Shown: one piece after another, positions 39,001-50,152 of the stretch
Numbering within the stretch: position 1 is the stretch's first letter
Layout of the letters: the number at the start of each line of letters is the position of its first letter
Source: Salvelinus alpinus
Lineage: Eukaryota > Chordata > Actinopteri > Salmoniformes > Salmonidae
Length of the DNA stretch: 64,000 nucleotides
NCBI RefSeq assembly: GCF_045679555.1
Contig: NC_092093.1
Location: 65,977,714 to 66,041,713, forward strand
Direction of reading: 5' to 3'
The notes under the pieces: model-generated
Told to the model about the DNA's origin: nothing
Databases searched by the model: none
Seen by the model: the letters and a program-made list of their open reading frames with translations, nothing else
Translations under genes and position numbers: made by a program

Positions 39001-42000
39001 TTGAAGTGGGTGTGGTGTCTGTGGTGGGGGTGGAGCTTATGCTGTATAGCCCATCCACTTTCCTCTGTGAGCTGTCAATCAGCTGAGCTATGACCTCTGA
39101 CCTGGCTGGGGTCAGTGGCAGGTAGAGGTCACATGACGGCATGACGGGGGAAAGGGGGGAGGAGGTGGGAGAGAGGGAGTAGGGGGAGGTATTACAGCTC
39201 CTCTCAGAGCTCTTCCCTTGCAAGCCCTCAACCATCTTGGCCCTCTCCCTCCCTCCATCTTTCCTTTCATCCTTCTTTCCATCCCTGCTCTCCCCCTCTC
39301 CTCCACAGGAGCAGGTCCCGAGGGTTCCAGGGTTGACGGCCTGACTACAGTCTTCATTCTCTCCTACCTCTAAAGGTTCCCTCACAGACAACACACACAC
39401 ACAGGAGCCAGCCCACAGTGGAGACACACACACACCCTCCTCGCACACAGCCTCCTCAGAAACCTCCTCCGCCTCCCCTGACCCCTCACTTCCCATCCCC
39501 TCATCCTCCTCCTCCCTCCTCCTCTCCTCCTTCATCTCTTTAATGGGTGGTAGTTTGACCCGGTCACCAGGTATGGCTGTAGGACAGGTGTGTAGAGTTT
39601 CTGAGGGGGTGTCAGCAAGGACAATCAAACAGGTTTTCTCACACAGGGTGCAGTTCTGCCCCCCTACCCCACCTCCTTCACCCCCACTGTGGTAGAGAGG
39701 GGCCAGAGTCTCCTGGAGAGAAACACAGACAGATAGTTAGTCTGAGAGCCGTTGAATGTTTTATTTAGTCTACTGTTTATGCATGTCATCTCTGCCACTA
39801 AAAAAAAAGAGTCTACCCTACCTGCTGTATCCTGGTCCTTTTCAGATTCTGGACACATAATCGCAAATTCACTGTAAGACATAAGAGGATGACAGTCATT
39901 CATTTCAGATACATTTTATGCCAAGAAATATTTCTATTAAAAAAATGATTCTCTCAAGAATATTGTCCTCTGCAACAAATTCAACCTGGGTAGACATAAC
40001 ATAGTAAATGTAAATCTGTCTCCCTTCAAATAGTATCATATATTACGTTTAGTATGGTATGTACTAATTTATGGATGTCCATCATCCATTTCGTATGATA
40101 TGTTACGAATTCCAATTTGTTGTGGCTAACGTTAGCTAGGGGTTAAGATTAGGGTTAAGGTTAGGATTAGGAGTTAGGTTAAAGGCTTAAGGTTAGCTAA
40201 CATGCTAAGTAGTTGCTAATTAGCTCAAATGCTAAAGTTGTCCGTGATGAGATTCAAACACAAAACCTTTGGGTTGCTAGATGTTCACATTATATGCCCA
40301 CCTATCCACCCCAACCGTGGGTGTCCAGGATTTACGTTTACTATGTTACGTCTAGTCTATGAGACAAGGCAGACAAATGTAATCTCTCACTCGGGTACCT
40401 GAGAGTAGTTTGAGTTTGTCCTTGTAGCAGAAGAGCAGGAGGATGAGGAGACAGAGGACAGTGACGACTGACAGAATACACACTAGGACCCAGGAGGAGG
40501 TAGAGGAACCAGAGAGATGGGGTCCACAGACAGCATCAGTCTGGTCGCTCCCAGTCTTTTTGTCACTCTTCCCCAGGCCTTTACAACTGGAAGGAGAAAA
40601 CACCCAAGGACACATGGTCATTACTTCTGTTCTATAGTAACTCAGACATTCTCTCTCTTCTTTCTTTCCCTCTCTCGCTCTGCTCTCTTTCTCTCCTTCC
40701 CTCTCTCTCTGTTCTCTTGGTTGACCACAGAGTCAGGCAGTGGTAGAAGCTGCTCTGTGTTCCAGTGGAAGTGGTGCAGCATTAGTCAGAACAGCGGTGT
40801 GGTGGAGCTTTGAGCGCCTGTAGAACCCTGTTCCTGCCTCACTGAATGGGACACGCTGGACTGAAGAGGAGCGCCCAGGGGAAAAGACAGTGTATGAAGG
40901 GACACGGTATAGGTGTGTGTTAACTCACTTGGTCCACTGTCTGCATGGTTCTATAGAGGTGTTGGGAGAGAAATATCCTCTCTTGCACGCAACACAAGAT
41001 CTCCTGCCCGCCTCTGAGTTTAAAACACACATGACAGAGAAGAGTGAAAAACTGGACTGCTGACAACAGTGGCAACACAGAAGTGTGTGTGTGTGCCTGC
41101 ATCTGTGTGTATATGTATGCCAGTGTGTGTGTGTGTGTGTGTGTATGTCTCTCTCACCAGTGTCAGTCTCCAGTCCATATCCTGGACCACAGGTAGGAAT
41201 CTTCTCACAGAACTCACAGTTGATAGGAGAACACTCTAGACCAGGTTGACATTGACAGGGTACCGCAGCCTGGGGGTTACTGGGCCTCTCACGGTTAAAA
41301 CCTTTACCTGGGGTTCACAAACAGGTCAGGGGTTAGTGGTTAACCAAAGCAAACACCACAGACATCAGCATCTCTAAAAGCCTTTGCTAAAATATATAGA
41401 AAACAACGCTTCAGCAATAGACTTAAAGTCATCCATCCAACTAGACTAGACTCCAGTCACCTACTGACCTGTGTCACAGAACTTCTGTGGCAGACACTTG
41501 GTCTCGTTGGTCCAGTCAGGCTGGTACTCATCACGACCACACTGACGACACTTGGTGTCAGAGTACCCAGAACACTCTGCAAACACATAGGACCCTGGGG
41601 AATGGGGAAGAGCGAGAGGGTTAGACTGGCCACAGGTTAATACACCGACGTTGAATTGATCTACTGAGGTAAGAGAAAGCGGAAGAGGCTAAAATAGATA
41701 CATTTCCGTCACGCTTAGAGATGGACAGTTATTTGGGGATTAGGGCATGTGTAGGGTGTGTACACATGTGTATGTAGTGCAGCAAGTCAGTTCCTCTTTG
41801 ACATCCTTCCTCATTTATTTTCAGGAAAAATGAAACATGGCAGTTTCTTTCTTCCATGCATATGACGGCTCTCTGCTAAAGCCCAGACAACTGGTTCTGT
41901 AGAGTGGTAATATTGGGTGTTAATGGCCATTCATGTATTTCTCTGGTTTAGTTTACCTGGTTCACACCTCCTGCAGCATCTCTTGTCTTTGAGGTACTGC

Positions 42001-45000
42001 TGCTGGGTACAGGTGGGTCTGGAGAGGGCTCTCTGGAAGACAAAACACAGACCACTATGGCTAATCTGGTTGTGTCAAGGCCTAAAACAATTATTGGCAG
42101 GTGACAGTAAATTTAAACAAAATGTCATTCATTCATTTATTTATTCACCATACAAAAAGAAAACGCATGGAGAAAAACATCTGGTTAAAAAGGGTGGTTT
42201 TCGGACATGTGAAAAATGACACGTGTGAACGTTTGTCACATGTGAAGGTTCTGAATCTATTTTCACATGTGAAACTGCATATTTCACACGTGAATATGCA
42301 ATTGACATGTGAGGTGAAAACGGGTTATTCTCCTCACATATAAAAAGTGGACTTCAATACATGTGAACAACTGACTTCACGTGTCTCTTTTCATATGTGA
42401 ACATTTCTGCTCAACATGTCAAAACAGCTATTTCACATGTGAAAATGCTAATTTATCATGTGTGATTTTTGTAAGGGTCATTCATTAATTTGTAGACATG
42501 AGATATAAGTCTATTAATACGACTAAACAGTGGATGTAGGAGGAAAAGAGAAGAGGATTGCCCAACTCTTTCCTGTCGTTTGAAACAAAGACAGAAAGAA
42601 ACAGAAAACGTTCTGTTGACAGTGAGAATGTGAGAATGTTTGCAGTGGAATGCCTCCACTGCAAACATTCTCACATTCTCACTGTCAACAGAACGCATTT
42701 TGGAATAAAACATTACTTGAATAAAACTTTGTTCTAATGATTTGATTCCAAACTGTTCTAACGACCAAGCCCTTTTAAACAAAACCATAAAATACAAATA
42801 GTGCCCACCTCAGCAGAGCATACTGGCATTGTAGTAGTCACCAGAGTGGATACTAGGCTGTGGAGGGAGGGTGGTCGCCTCAGTGGCTCGTTGAAGCTTG
42901 GTGTACAGATGTAGGATCTTAATTTGATCACCCTGTTGCAGGATAACTTTCCTTTTACAACTTTCCAGTTAAATTTGAAACTTGTAGTGTACAGTGCATT
43001 CGGAATGTATTCAGACCCCTTCTATTTTGTTACATTACAACCTTATTCTAAAATGGATTAAATAAATAAACGTCCTCAATCTACACACAATACCCAATAA
43101 TGACAAATATATCTTTTTTGGCAATTAAAAAAAAAATAAGCAGAAACACTTTATTTACATTTACAAGTATTCAAACCCTTTGCTACGAGACTCAAAATTG
43201 AGCTCAGGTGCATCTTGTTTTCACTGATGTGTTTCTACAACTTGATTGGAGTCTAACTGTGGTAAATTCAATTGATTGGACATGATTTGGAAAGGCACAC
43301 ACCTGTCTGTATAAGATCCCACAGTTGACAGTGCATGTCAGAGCAAAAACCAAGCCATGAGATCGAAGGAATTGTCTGTAGAGCTTCAAGACAGGATTGT
43401 GCTGAGGCACAGATCTGGGGAAGGGTACCAAAACATTTCTGCAGCATTGAAGTTCCCCAAAAACACAGTGGCCTCCATCATTCTTAAATGGAAGAAGGTG
43501 ACCAATAACTCGATGGTCACTCTGACAGAGCTCCAGAGTTCCTCTGTGGAGATGGGAGAACCTTCCAGAAGGACAACCATCTCTGCAGCACTCCACCAAT
43601 CAGGGCTTTATGGTAGATTAGCTAGACAGAAGGCACTCCTTAGTAAAAGGCACATGACAGCACGCTTGGAGTTAGCCAAAAGGCACCTAAAGAACTCTCA
43701 GACCATGAGAAACAAGATTCTCTGCTCTGATGAAACCAAGATTGAACTCTTTGCGTCAAGTCCGGAGGAAACCTGGCACCATCCCTATGGTGAAGCATGG
43801 TGGTGGCAGCATCATGCTGTGGGGATGTTTTTCAGTGGCAGGGACTGGGAGACTAGTGAGGATCGAGGGAAAGATGAACATAGCAAAGTACAGAGAGATC
43901 CTTGATGAAAACCAGCTCCAGAGCGCTCAGGACCTCAGACTGTGGTGAAGGTTCACCTTCCAACAAGACAACGCCCCTAATCACACAGCCAAGACAACGC
44001 AAGAGTGGCTTCTGAATGTCCTAGAGTGGCCCAGCCAGAGCTCGGACTTGAACCCAATCGAACATCTTTGAAGAGTGAAGAGACCTGAAAATAGCTGTGC
44101 AGCGATGCTCCCCATCCAACCTGACAGAGCTTGAGAGGATCTGCAGAGAAGAATGGGAGAAACTCCCAAAATACAGGTGTGTCAAGCTTGTAGCATCATA
44201 CCCAAGAAGAATCAAGAATGTAATCGCAACCTAGCTAAAATTAAGATCCTACATCTGTGTAATAGACACTTAAAACATGAGTCTCTCTCTACTGTGAACA
44301 CTGATCGTGCTGTGGTCTACCCACCCACTGCTGTTGGCAGGGGTGCAATGGTAAGCTAATACAATACCCCTCACCACAAACACACATATGCATGTACCCC
44401 CCCAGCCAGTGTTCTGAATTACAGAATAATACTGTTATGAGAGAAAATATGCTGAACCAAAAGTTTCTTTGTGAAGGAATAGAACTAACAAAAACACCTA
44501 ATTCTCCATTTATATAAACCTTCAAACACCACAGGCACAGAATGCTTCTGCCTAGTATTACTAACCCCCATCCTAAATAATCTTACAGTAGCTATACTTT
44601 ACTGTCACATGGTACAACTCTTGCCCCTCTCCATCCCTCCCTCTGCTGTCTGTGCTCCCATGCCAGGTCTGTCCCCCAATCACAGACTACAGAAATTCAT
44701 CTAAAGCTTTTCTCATTCAGGTTTTTCTTGTTACCCACCAATTAAACAAAAACAAAGTCTGTAGCCACGTCTTAAGCTGCAACCCAGAACAAACCAGCTT
44801 TCTGCGACCAACCCTTTGAAAACCCCCACTGATACGGTTTTAGTCCATGTGTCTGTAGTGCCAGAGATCCCAACCAGTTTAATTACTTCCACAGTGTCTC
44901 ACACTAGTCATTGTTTTGCTTTTAATGATGAATGCCATTCATAGTTGTGACCACAGTCATAATGATCAACATGTGTTAAAGGAGACAAGCTGACTGAGAT

Positions 45001-48000
45001 CAGAGCAATGCTGCCATGCATCAACTTACAGCTGTTGGAGAAGGACACATTTCCCATACATGGAAGAAGAAGGTGGGTGATTAATGGACCAGTAGTTCTG
45101 ATGGCTCAGCATGGTGCTGGAAACACTATAGTTGTGGGTTTGATTCCTGGATGGGCCATACATAGATAGGCCTTTAATACTACAGGGTTTCCCAAACTCG
45201 GTCCTCTGGACCCCAAGGGGTGCATGTTTTGGTTTTTGTCCTAGCACTACACAGCTGATTCAAATCAACTAATCATCAACCTTTGATAATTTGAAAAAGC
45301 TGTGTAGTGTTAGCAAAAACCAAAACGTGCATGCCTTGGGGTCCCGAGGACCAAGTTTAGGAAACGCTGCCTTACTGTATAACTGTCATGGATCAATGTT
45401 TCAGAGATGAGGGAAGGATATGCAGGAAGGATGTGAGGGAAGAAGGCATGTTGAGATTATTGACACCCAACCGTGACAGACAGTATTGCTCAATGACAGA
45501 TTTGGGCGAAAGGGGACAGGAAACCAAAAGAATGCTGGGAATCGTATTTCAGTTTCCTCTGCCTCCGAACATCAGGCCATAATTGAGACGTTGCTGCAAT
45601 ATGTTTTAATTCTCTAAATATAGAAGAGCATGGCTGGATCCACCCTAAATGATTACAGGCTAGAGAAAGGCCAGGATGTTACATAGGCTCCTCTAACCTC
45701 CATCCGTTCTAACTTTATCTGAGAGTGCAACTACAGTCAGTTCTGTTACATACAAACATTGGTTCCCAAACTGTGTTTGTGTGTGCTGTGAACCATCACA
45801 AGCTTAAAAAGAAGAGATATACAACGTAGAACACCAAATAATGCACGCAGAGCAGAATTAGGCCGATACCCGCTAATGATCAAAATCCAGAAAACAGCCG
45901 TAAAATTCTACAACCGCCTAAAAGGTAGCGATTCCCAAATATTCCATAAAGCCATCACCTACAGAGAGATGAACCTGGAGAAGAGTCCCCTAAGCAAGCT
46001 GGTCCTGGGGCTCTGTTCACAAACACACCCCACAGAGCCCCAGGACAGCAACACAATTAGACCCAACCAAATCATGAGAAAACAAAAAGATAATTACTTG
46101 ACACATTGGAAAGAATTAACAAAAAAACGGAGAAAACTAGAATGCTATTTGGCCCTAAACAGAGAGTACACCCTGGCAGAAAACCTGACCACTGTGACTG
46201 ACCCAAGTTTAAGGAAATATTTGACTATGTACAGACTCAGTGAGCCTTGCTATTGAGAAAGGCCGCCGTAGGCAGACCTGGCTCTCAAGAGAAGACAGAC
46301 TATGTGCACACTGACCACAAAATGAGATGGAAACTGAGATGCACTTCCTAACCTCCTGCCCAATGTATGACCATATTAGAGACACATATTTCCATCAGAT
46401 TACACAGATCCAAAGAATTCCAAAACAAACCCGATAAACTCCCATATCTACTGGGTGAAATACCACAGTGTTCCATCACAGCAGCAATATTTGTGACATG
46501 TTGCCACAAGAAAAGGTCAACCAGTGAAGAACAAACACCATTGTAAATACAACCCATATTTATGCTTATTTTCCCCTTTGTACTTTAATAATTTGTACAT
46601 CGTTACAACACTGTATATATACATAATATGACATTTATAATGTTTTTATTGTTTTGGAACTTCTGTGAGTGTAATGTTTCCTGTTCATTTTTATTGTTAA
46701 TTTCACTTTTGTATATTATCTACTTCACTTGCTTTGGCAATGTTAACATATGTGTCCCATGCCAAAGCCCCTTGAATTGAAATAGAGAGAGAGATAGAGA
46801 GAAAGGAAGAGAGTGTGCGATAGAGAGAGACCTGGATCTCAAAGAAGACAGGCTATGTGCACACTGCCCACAAAACGAGGTAGAAACTGAGCTGCACTTC
46901 TTACCCTCCTGCCAAATGTATGACCATATTAGAGACACATATTTCCCTCAGATTACACAGACCCACAAAGAATTTGAACACAAATCCAACTTTGATAAAT
47001 TTGCATATCCATTAGATGAAATATCACACAGGGTGCCATCACAGCAGCAAGATGTGTGACCTGTTGCCACAATACATTTTTTCCCCTTTTGTAGTTTAAC
47101 TATTTACACATCGTTACAACACTGTACATAGCCATAATATGACTTTTGAAATGTCTCTATTCCTTTGAAACGTTTGTGAGTTTAATGTTTACTGTTAATT
47201 TTTATTGTTTATTTCACTTTTGTTTATCATCTATTTCACTTGATTTGGCAATGTAAACATATGTTTCCCATGCCAATAAAGCTATTTGAATTGAAATTAA
47301 TTCAGAGTGAGAGGAAGAGAGAGGGGGAGAGAGGGATAGAAAGAGAGAGATGAGTGACGGACTGAGTGTGCATGTGTGAATGAGTGAATGAGATAGAGGA
47401 CTAGAGAAAGAGTGTGTGACAGTTCTCACAACCAGTAGCACCTGTAAAATACTATCTTTATTTGTTTGTGTATGAGAGGGGGGGGGGGGCTGCAATCCCT
47501 GTTCCCATCATCTTCTCTGACGAGATACATTCCAGTCTTTCTCAGATTTGCATAACCGCCACCCCGAACTCTGACATCGGGCCAAGAACAACCTCCCCCA
47601 CATTAATGATTTAACACCTGGGTATTTGTAGACTACAGATTAAAATCTAAGTACTCTGTGAATTATTGCATGACAATCTCATGTCCATTCATGTTACTAA
47701 CACGGGATATAAATTATATGCAATGACTTATAAACAGTTGACTTATGGTTAACATATGTAACAATGGTTTATTGCCCTTTATAAACAGATCTCCATCTAA
47801 AGTACTGTCTGCCGCTGGACGTGGGCAGTAGTAGACTGTATGTCTCTCTGTCTGTCATCGAAGCACCACCACAATGCCTTATATTTTACCACGAACTCCG
47901 CAGCAGAAGTGAACTCCTTCGTCCGCTGCTCTTTAGCACGCACGAGGTTCCAATAAATCACGTTTGCGGGGGTAGTTGTGAAGCACCAGGGAAACTGTGA

Positions 48001-50152
48001 AGCATGCTGTACCCTATTGCGTGATTGTGTTTATGAGTCTGTTATTAAAGAATGTGAAACAATGTGTATGTTTAATGCTTTTCATTAAATCATGTACGGC
48101 TATAATTATTGTATATAAATGATTAAAGGAATGGAAACATTGTGATTTTAGAGTGAGGAACGGCTTGCTGGGGAACTCATTTAAACTTGTCATAAGGCTG
48201 ACGGCTAAAAAAACAGCCTGTACTATATCTAGATTCTACAATATATTTTCATTAAAAAATATATATTTTCTCCCCAAATAGAAGGTATATTTATCACGGT
48301 CCACAACTTGGTTGGTTTCTTCCTCTGTCACTCTGTCAGGTTAAGACTTGTCCTACAGGAGTGAGAATGAGGCAACACCTGGGCTAATCCAGTTAGTATA
48401 GTAGTAGACACTTAGCGTTTAGATACTGTAGACACTTAGCGTTTAGATACTGTAGACACTTAGCGTTTAGATACTGTAGACACTTAGCGTTTAGATACTG
48501 TAGACACTTAGCGTTTAGATACTGTAGACACTTAGCGTTTAGATACTGTAGACACTTAGCGTTTAGATACTGTAGACACTTAGCGTTTAGATACTGTAGA
48601 CACTTAGCGTTTGCCTGCACATGAGACAAAACATAAATTACTGAATGAATACTAGTGTTTGGTATTGCATAAAAGCCTGACAATTGTCTAGCACAAGAAG
48701 AGAGTCATTACAATAGAAAATATGACTAGAAATGTATGTTTTGATAACAACGAGCATTGCCATTAAAAAGATGGACATGTGCAACTCAGTGAAAGTCGTA
48801 TACAGTTGAGGACAAATAGACTGAAATGAAGAAAAAAAACGTTTGGTGTTCACTTGTGTTTAAATTCCAACTGCACAGGACACCCCTCACTTCAAAGTCA
48901 AAAAATGTCATGGACTAAATTATTCATGCGCTCCATTGTAAAGTGCAAGGTAGTCCAATACTGGACTAAAGGCGCCTAAAGTTACTCCTTATTTTCCAAG
49001 AACCTTACATGTTTTGTTTAGAGGCGAATTGGCTCTGGCAGCTAAAACAGCCAAACTCTCCATCTAAACTTGAATCGATTCTCAGTAAGGTTCTAGAAAC
49101 ATAAAGCCCTTTACTTTCATATCAGATCAAAATAATTTCACAAATGCAAAATACACACTTACTGTACATTGTTTTAACACAGTTTCAGCCAACAGTTATT
49201 TTCAGTGACAACACTTTTGTGGCATGTCCGACTTCCTCACAGGTGTTTGGAAACGCAGATAGTCCTAGCTAATTAGTACAGGTAGTCCACTCTGTCTTCC
49301 CTCTTTTTTCTGTAAACAAGCGCTGTAACATGGGAATATGGCCATGTGGGAACCTTAACCCGATACAGGTGTGTAGTAATTTAAGCTTTTTTTATTTATT
49401 ATTATTTCTGGCTGATATGAAAGATATGTTCCTTACGTTTCCAATACCGTACCGCAAGCAATGCGTGTTAACGTTTAGATCAAGTGTCGGGGCTCTTAAC
49501 AAAACTTCACTGGCCAGAAGATACCTTAATCAATTAGGTGCTAAAGGTAGTTAGCGTATATGAATGGGGTAAGTGCAAAGGTACCAATGTACATGAAAGC
49601 AACTGTAGGTCCTGCATTTCTCAATGGAATATCTGACATGCAGCATATTGCTCAGACAGTTGCAACACCAACCCGTAGGATGGGGAGAAGGAGGGAAGAG
49701 AACACGTCCTAAATCCCCTAGACAAACCCACATGATCCTGATTTACAGTAACAAGACAACGCCCCCACAACACATTGGAGCCGAAACGTGAACGTCCGGT
49801 AAAAACAACCTTAAGGCCAGCAAGAGTGCATTCAGCTGTCCTTTACAGGGACCGGTAGAGGGCCGGGGGTGCTTGGTCACGACCCAAACATAAATGATTC
49901 CACTTGATGCTCAAGCATGTCTGTTTTCTACCAACTCTTCCAGAGCAATAACAATGGCTAGATGAAGACCTATTCTACATCTAGAGAAAACTCTATACAT
50001 CCACTAAATAAAACTATTATCTATATAAAGCACTTTTTTATGTATGTAATGAGTTTTTTGAGTAGCCTATGACTTACCTGTGCGCACAGATTGAGAACCA
50101 GATGGGTGACCCAGCCTTGAAATATCCAACTGGTAGGGAAGTGAACTCTCAT
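33074..50152 (-). CDS. tnfrsf11a: TNF receptor superfamily member 11A (RANK), 9 coding exons, complete
   Basis: Exons: 50078-50152, 41957-42032, 41469-41594, 41158-41307, 40929-41013, 40399-40586, 39822-39871, 38800-39712, 33074-33387 (stop 33074-33076). Junctions are GT/AG and in phase; 658 aa (human 616). Residues 1-25 form a signal peptide ([11 protein letters not shown]...NLCAQ, GTAAGT donor). Four cysteine-rich repeats follow (e.g. [36 protein letters not shown]), then a membrane segment at about 203-225 and a long tail. The tail keeps [11 protein letters not shown] (fits a TRAF6 Pro-x-Glu-x-x-acidic site), GQVMNF, IVVY (579-582), and TRAF2-type PVQEQ (602-606) and PVQEV (647-651). Known: RANK binds RANKL and drives NF-kB/osteoclast differentiation. 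Large introns 1 and 8 hold repeats. The 50-bp exon 7 is placed by phase only. Confidence 0.93.
33990..34776. repeat. 30-bp minisatellite, about 26 copies, in tnfrsf11a intron 8
   Basis: Units cttacagctaatgtagtatc + aagcccacaa, with few variants (aagccca/aaaccca/aaatcca). The minus strand reads gttgtgggcttgatac..., a tRNA B-box-like motif joined to tRNA-like sequence at the right edge. All frames stay open because 30 is a multiple of three; not a gene. Confidence 0.96.
34774..34826 (-). repeat. tRNA-like (SINE head) fragment next to the 30-bp array
   Basis: On the minus strand: tccgatggctcaattggttg, gagcatcgtgcttctcaca, then agttgtggg. The D-stem GCTC/GAGC with A-box-like TGGCTCAATTGG is clear, followed by a B-box-like run that leads into the minisatellite. 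No intact acceptor or anticodon stem, so it is a tRNA-derived retroposon piece, not a functional tRNA. Confidence 0.5.
34830..35522. other. tnfrsf11a intron 8 sequence
   Basis: No exon or mobile element recognised; a C-run with CT repeats at 34968-34996. Confidence 0.5.
35523..36199 (+). mobile_element. Tigger/pogo-like non-autonomous element, copy 2 (677 bp)
   Basis: Flanked by TA (35521-35522, 36200-36201) with ends CAGTGATCCCTCG / CGAGGGATTACTG. The plus strand carries the same 121-codon open frame with the Tigger-type transposase tail as copy 1. Length and both homopolymer-flanked ends match copy 1. The only difference I found is at the edge of the poly(A) tract (CACC versus CACA before the A-run). 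Confidence 0.82.
36202..37205. other. tnfrsf11a intron 8 sequence
   Basis: Two related segments around 36410-36560 ('gcaaaacatatagaattgca' / 'gacaaaatgtgtagaattgc') look like a short degenerate duplication. Otherwise nothing recognised. Confidence 0.45.
37206..38748 (+). mobile_element. Tc1-like transposon, family E, decayed
   Basis: Left TIR CAGTGCCTTCAGAAAGTATT after TA (37204-37205); right end 'gggatatgaatactg' before TA (38749-38750), lacking the outermost 12 or so bases. Transposase traces at 38090-38370: [27 protein letters not shown] and ALNVPEWPS. The 5' half of the gene is scrambled. Lies in tnfrsf11a intron 8, ending 50 bp from exon 38800-39712. Confidence 0.85.
39990..40363. mobile_element. 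Salmonid MITE, inverted relative to copy 1
   Basis: Ends 'acataacatagtaaatgtaa' (39990) and 'ttactatgttacgtctagtc' (40337-40356) are inverted copies of one another. The inner 'atcatttcgtatgatatgtt'-type and gttagctaggggttaag text matches 31405-31990 in reverse. Lies in the short intron between exons 39822-39871 and 40399-40586 of tnfrsf11a, only 35 bp from the latter. Confidence 0.7.
42190..42465. repeat. Cluster of CACATGTG/CACGTG-type palindromes
   Basis: At least ten near-palindromic hexamer/octamer cores (acatgtga, cacgtgtg, tcacatgtgaa, tcacacgtga, catatgtga, cacatgtgaa) occur in about 275 bp of tnfrsf11a intron 1, separated by unrelated 10-25 bp spacers. They match the CANNTG E-box pattern, but whether they act as binding sites is unknown; it may be a degenerate repeat of the palindrome ttcacatgtgaa. 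Confidence 0.7.
42609..42695. repeat. Perfect 41-bp inverted repeat with 5-bp loop
   Basis: Arms 42609-42649 and 42655-42695 are exact reverse complements (cgttctgttgacagtgagaa... / ...ttctcactgtcaacagaacg), separated by atgcc. In RNA this is an 82-nt stem hairpin without mismatch. No similar sequence elsewhere in the window. Confidence 0.97.
42992..44228 (+). mobile_element. Tc1-like transposon, family B, copy 2 (right end lost)
   Basis: Left TIR CAGTGCATTCGGAATGTATT after TA. The body is family B sequence up to the transposase C-terminal region (ataccCAAGAAGAATCAAGAAT at about 44200), after which MITE sequence resumes, so the right TIR and 3' part are missing. Confidence 0.87.
43357..44225 (+). 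pseudogene. Tc1-like transposase, decayed (family B, copy 2)
   Basis: Good N-terminus: [41 protein letters not shown] deletion removes about 40 codons after [25 protein letters not shown] and [14 protein letters not shown] (first catalytic Asp present) follow. Then a frameshift occurs, and the rest ([30 protein letters not shown]-like, SDLNPIEHL) is spread over other frames with the final codons lost. Confidence 0.88.
44258..45182. other. tnfrsf11a intron 1 sequence
   Basis: No exon or familiar repeat recognised. Confidence 0.45.
45183..45374. mobile_element. Palindromic MITE
   Basis: Starts cagggtttcccaaactcggt and ends ccaagtttaggaaacgctg, with complementary inner halves (tgcatgttttggtttttgtc / gcaaaaaccaaaacgtgcat). 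A very common fish MITE; hAT-like is likely but not shown. Confidence 0.7.
45800..46795 (+). mobile_element. LINE 3' end, copy 1
   Basis: Encodes the C-terminal part of the [75 protein letters not shown]. Then, after breaks, come a Cys/His-containing end (EDRLCAH.., [20 protein letters not shown]) and a 3' UTR ending cccttgaattgaa. The family appears to be that of the fragment at 1-734. 5'-truncated, as usual for LINEs; several stops. Confidence 0.8.
46830..47296 (+). mobile_element. LINE 3' end, copy 2 (more strongly truncated)
   Basis: Begins 'gacctggatctcaaagaaga' and encodes [20 protein letters not shown] and [20 protein letters not shown], then the same 3' UTR ending caataaagctatttgaattg + aaatt. 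Separated from copy 1 by only about 35 bp of GA-rich DNA. Confidence 0.8.
47297..48404. other. tnfrsf11a intron 1 sequence
   Basis: GA-rich microsatellite (47300-47350) and a G-run (47477-47489); no exon recognised. Confidence 0.45.
48405..48612. repeat. 24-bp minisatellite, about 9 copies
   Basis: Nearly identical units gtagacacttagcgtttaga + tact in tnfrsf11a intron 1. Direct repeats without spacers, so not a CRISPR-like array. Confidence 0.97.
48613..50077. other. tnfrsf11a intron 1, proximal part
   Basis: Nothing recognised; may contain regulatory sequence close to exon 1. Confidence 0.45.

Larger units (their letters stand above)
42906..44257. mobile_element. Salmonid MITE (ends CAGATGTAGGATCTTAATTT) with Tc1 inserted
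   Basis: Inverted ends CAGATGTAGGATCTTAATTT at 42906 and AAATTAAGATCCTACATCTG at 44238-44257. The short element is split by a Tc1-like family B copy inserted at a TA (42990-42991). Confidence 0.8.

Noticed and set aside
38627-39628. An independent 333-codon gene on the minus strand
   Set aside because: It is tnfrsf11a exon 38800-39712 read through its donor into the adjoining Tc1; the true reading starts further upstream with ETLAPLYHS.
42807-42850. Alternative first coding exon of tnfrsf11a (short ATG...GTGGGC)
   Set aside because: No signal peptide; the 50078-50152 exon has a proper signal peptide, GTAAGT donor and phase 0.
48405-48612. CRISPR-like array
   Set aside because: Direct 24-bp repeats without spacers in a vertebrate intron; an ordinary minisatellite.
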